In this document: one piece after another, positions 48,285-48,401 of the stretch
Layout: every line of letters begins with the position of its first letter
How positions within the stretch are numbered: the first letter of the stretch is position 1
Virus record (IMG/VR): IMGVR_UViG_3300046004_001843
Coordinates: 1 to 48,401 of that record
Source of the DNA: a virus
Length of the DNA: 48,401 nt
Direction: 5' to 3' (one strand)
Translations under genes and position numbers: made by a program
The notes under the pieces: model-generated
The model's database searches: none
What the model saw: the letters and a program-made list of their open reading frames with translations, nothing else
Told to the model about the DNA's origin: nothing

Positions 48285-48401
48285 TTACTTTTTACTTTGT
48301 GGTGTAATTTCGTTTTGAGATTGCTCTTTTTGAGCTACTAATTCTTCTAATTTAGTTTGAAGTGAAGCAATTGCTTTAGCATCTTTTCCTAAAATTTGCT
48401 C
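48285..48401 (-). CDS. C-terminal end of an upstream gene (partial)
   Basis: The minus-strand frame is open from the window edge to the TAA at 48285-48287. It gives 38 residues: EQILGKDAKAIASLQTKLEE, then Gln/Glu/Lys-rich sequence ending QSKK. It looks like a helical or coiled-coil tail. The start lies outside the window, so no identity can be given. Confidence 0.65.
   Translation of the reverse strand, partial: EQILGKDAKAIASLQTKLEELVAQKEQSQNEITPQSKK

Noticed and set aside
1-48401. Temperate or mobile-element genes (integrase, transposase, IS ends)
   Set aside because: I looked for integrase, transposase and terminal inverted repeats and saw none. The gene content is that of a virulent T4-like phage.

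Overview
The window reads as about 48 kb of a tailed-phage genome of the T4-related (contractile-tail) kind. Every gene I accept is on the minus strand, so transcription runs from high to low coordinates. The DNA is strongly AT-rich. A Bacteroidetes host is likely for three reasons. Starts mostly lack Shine-Dalgarno sequences. Clusters are preceded by an AT-rich element, TATATTTAT or TACATTTAT, close to the TAnnTTTG -7 box of Bacteroidetes promoters. The giant adhesin carries a Fibrobacter-succinogenes major paralogous domain, typical of Bacteroidetes proteins. Host and phage identity are inference.

Layout from low to high coordinate: (a) 1-2.8 kb is a lysis region: membrane-anchored protein, holin, GH19 endolysin, small membrane proteins and two small ORFs. 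(b) 2.8-3.6 kb is an RNA locus: a complete tmRNA with an unusually long tag, an 86-nt tRNA-like RNA, and about 290 nt of unexplained non-coding sequence. (c) 3.6-7 kb holds a small lipoprotein and a 7-deazaguanine DNA-modification set (QueC, a DpdA-like transglycosylase, QueD) with a thioredoxin and several very small ORFs. (d) 7-15.9 kb is nucleotide metabolism and replication: NrdA, NrdB, a gp41-like helicase, an RNase H/FEN-type nuclease, UvsX, a gp32-like SSB, an unknown protein and a short family-A DNA polymerase. (e) 15.9-33.9 kb is the tail and neck: a baseplate protein with a tail-lysozyme domain, a gp53-like wedge protein, another baseplate protein, a tape-measure-like protein, a gp26-like protein overlapped by an ORF with no ATG (a likely tail-assembly-chaperone frameshift), tube (gp19), sheath (gp18), gp14 and gp13. 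(f) 33.9-48.2 kb is host recognition: a trimeric fibre with 50 tandem 14-residue SHAEG units, a proline-linker adhesin, a trypsin-like serine protease and a 2338-residue multidomain adhesin.

How it fits together: the replication genes follow the T4 scheme, but with a PolA-type polymerase. The Que/Dpd genes would make preQ0-type bases and place them in phage DNA, presumably against restriction. The tmRNA could rescue ribosomes late in infection. The tail module ends in a large and apparently recombinogenic adhesin region that includes a protease. Several terminator hairpins contain the stop codon of the gene they end.

The most noteworthy items are the phage tmRNA with its 35-residue tag frame, the adjacent non-canonical tRNA-like RNA, the candidate +1 frameshift in the tail-chaperone position, the S1-type protease inside the adhesin cluster, the 50-copy YadA-like fibre, and the loss of all four zinc cysteines in QueC. 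All functions are assigned by reading motifs; no database search was run.
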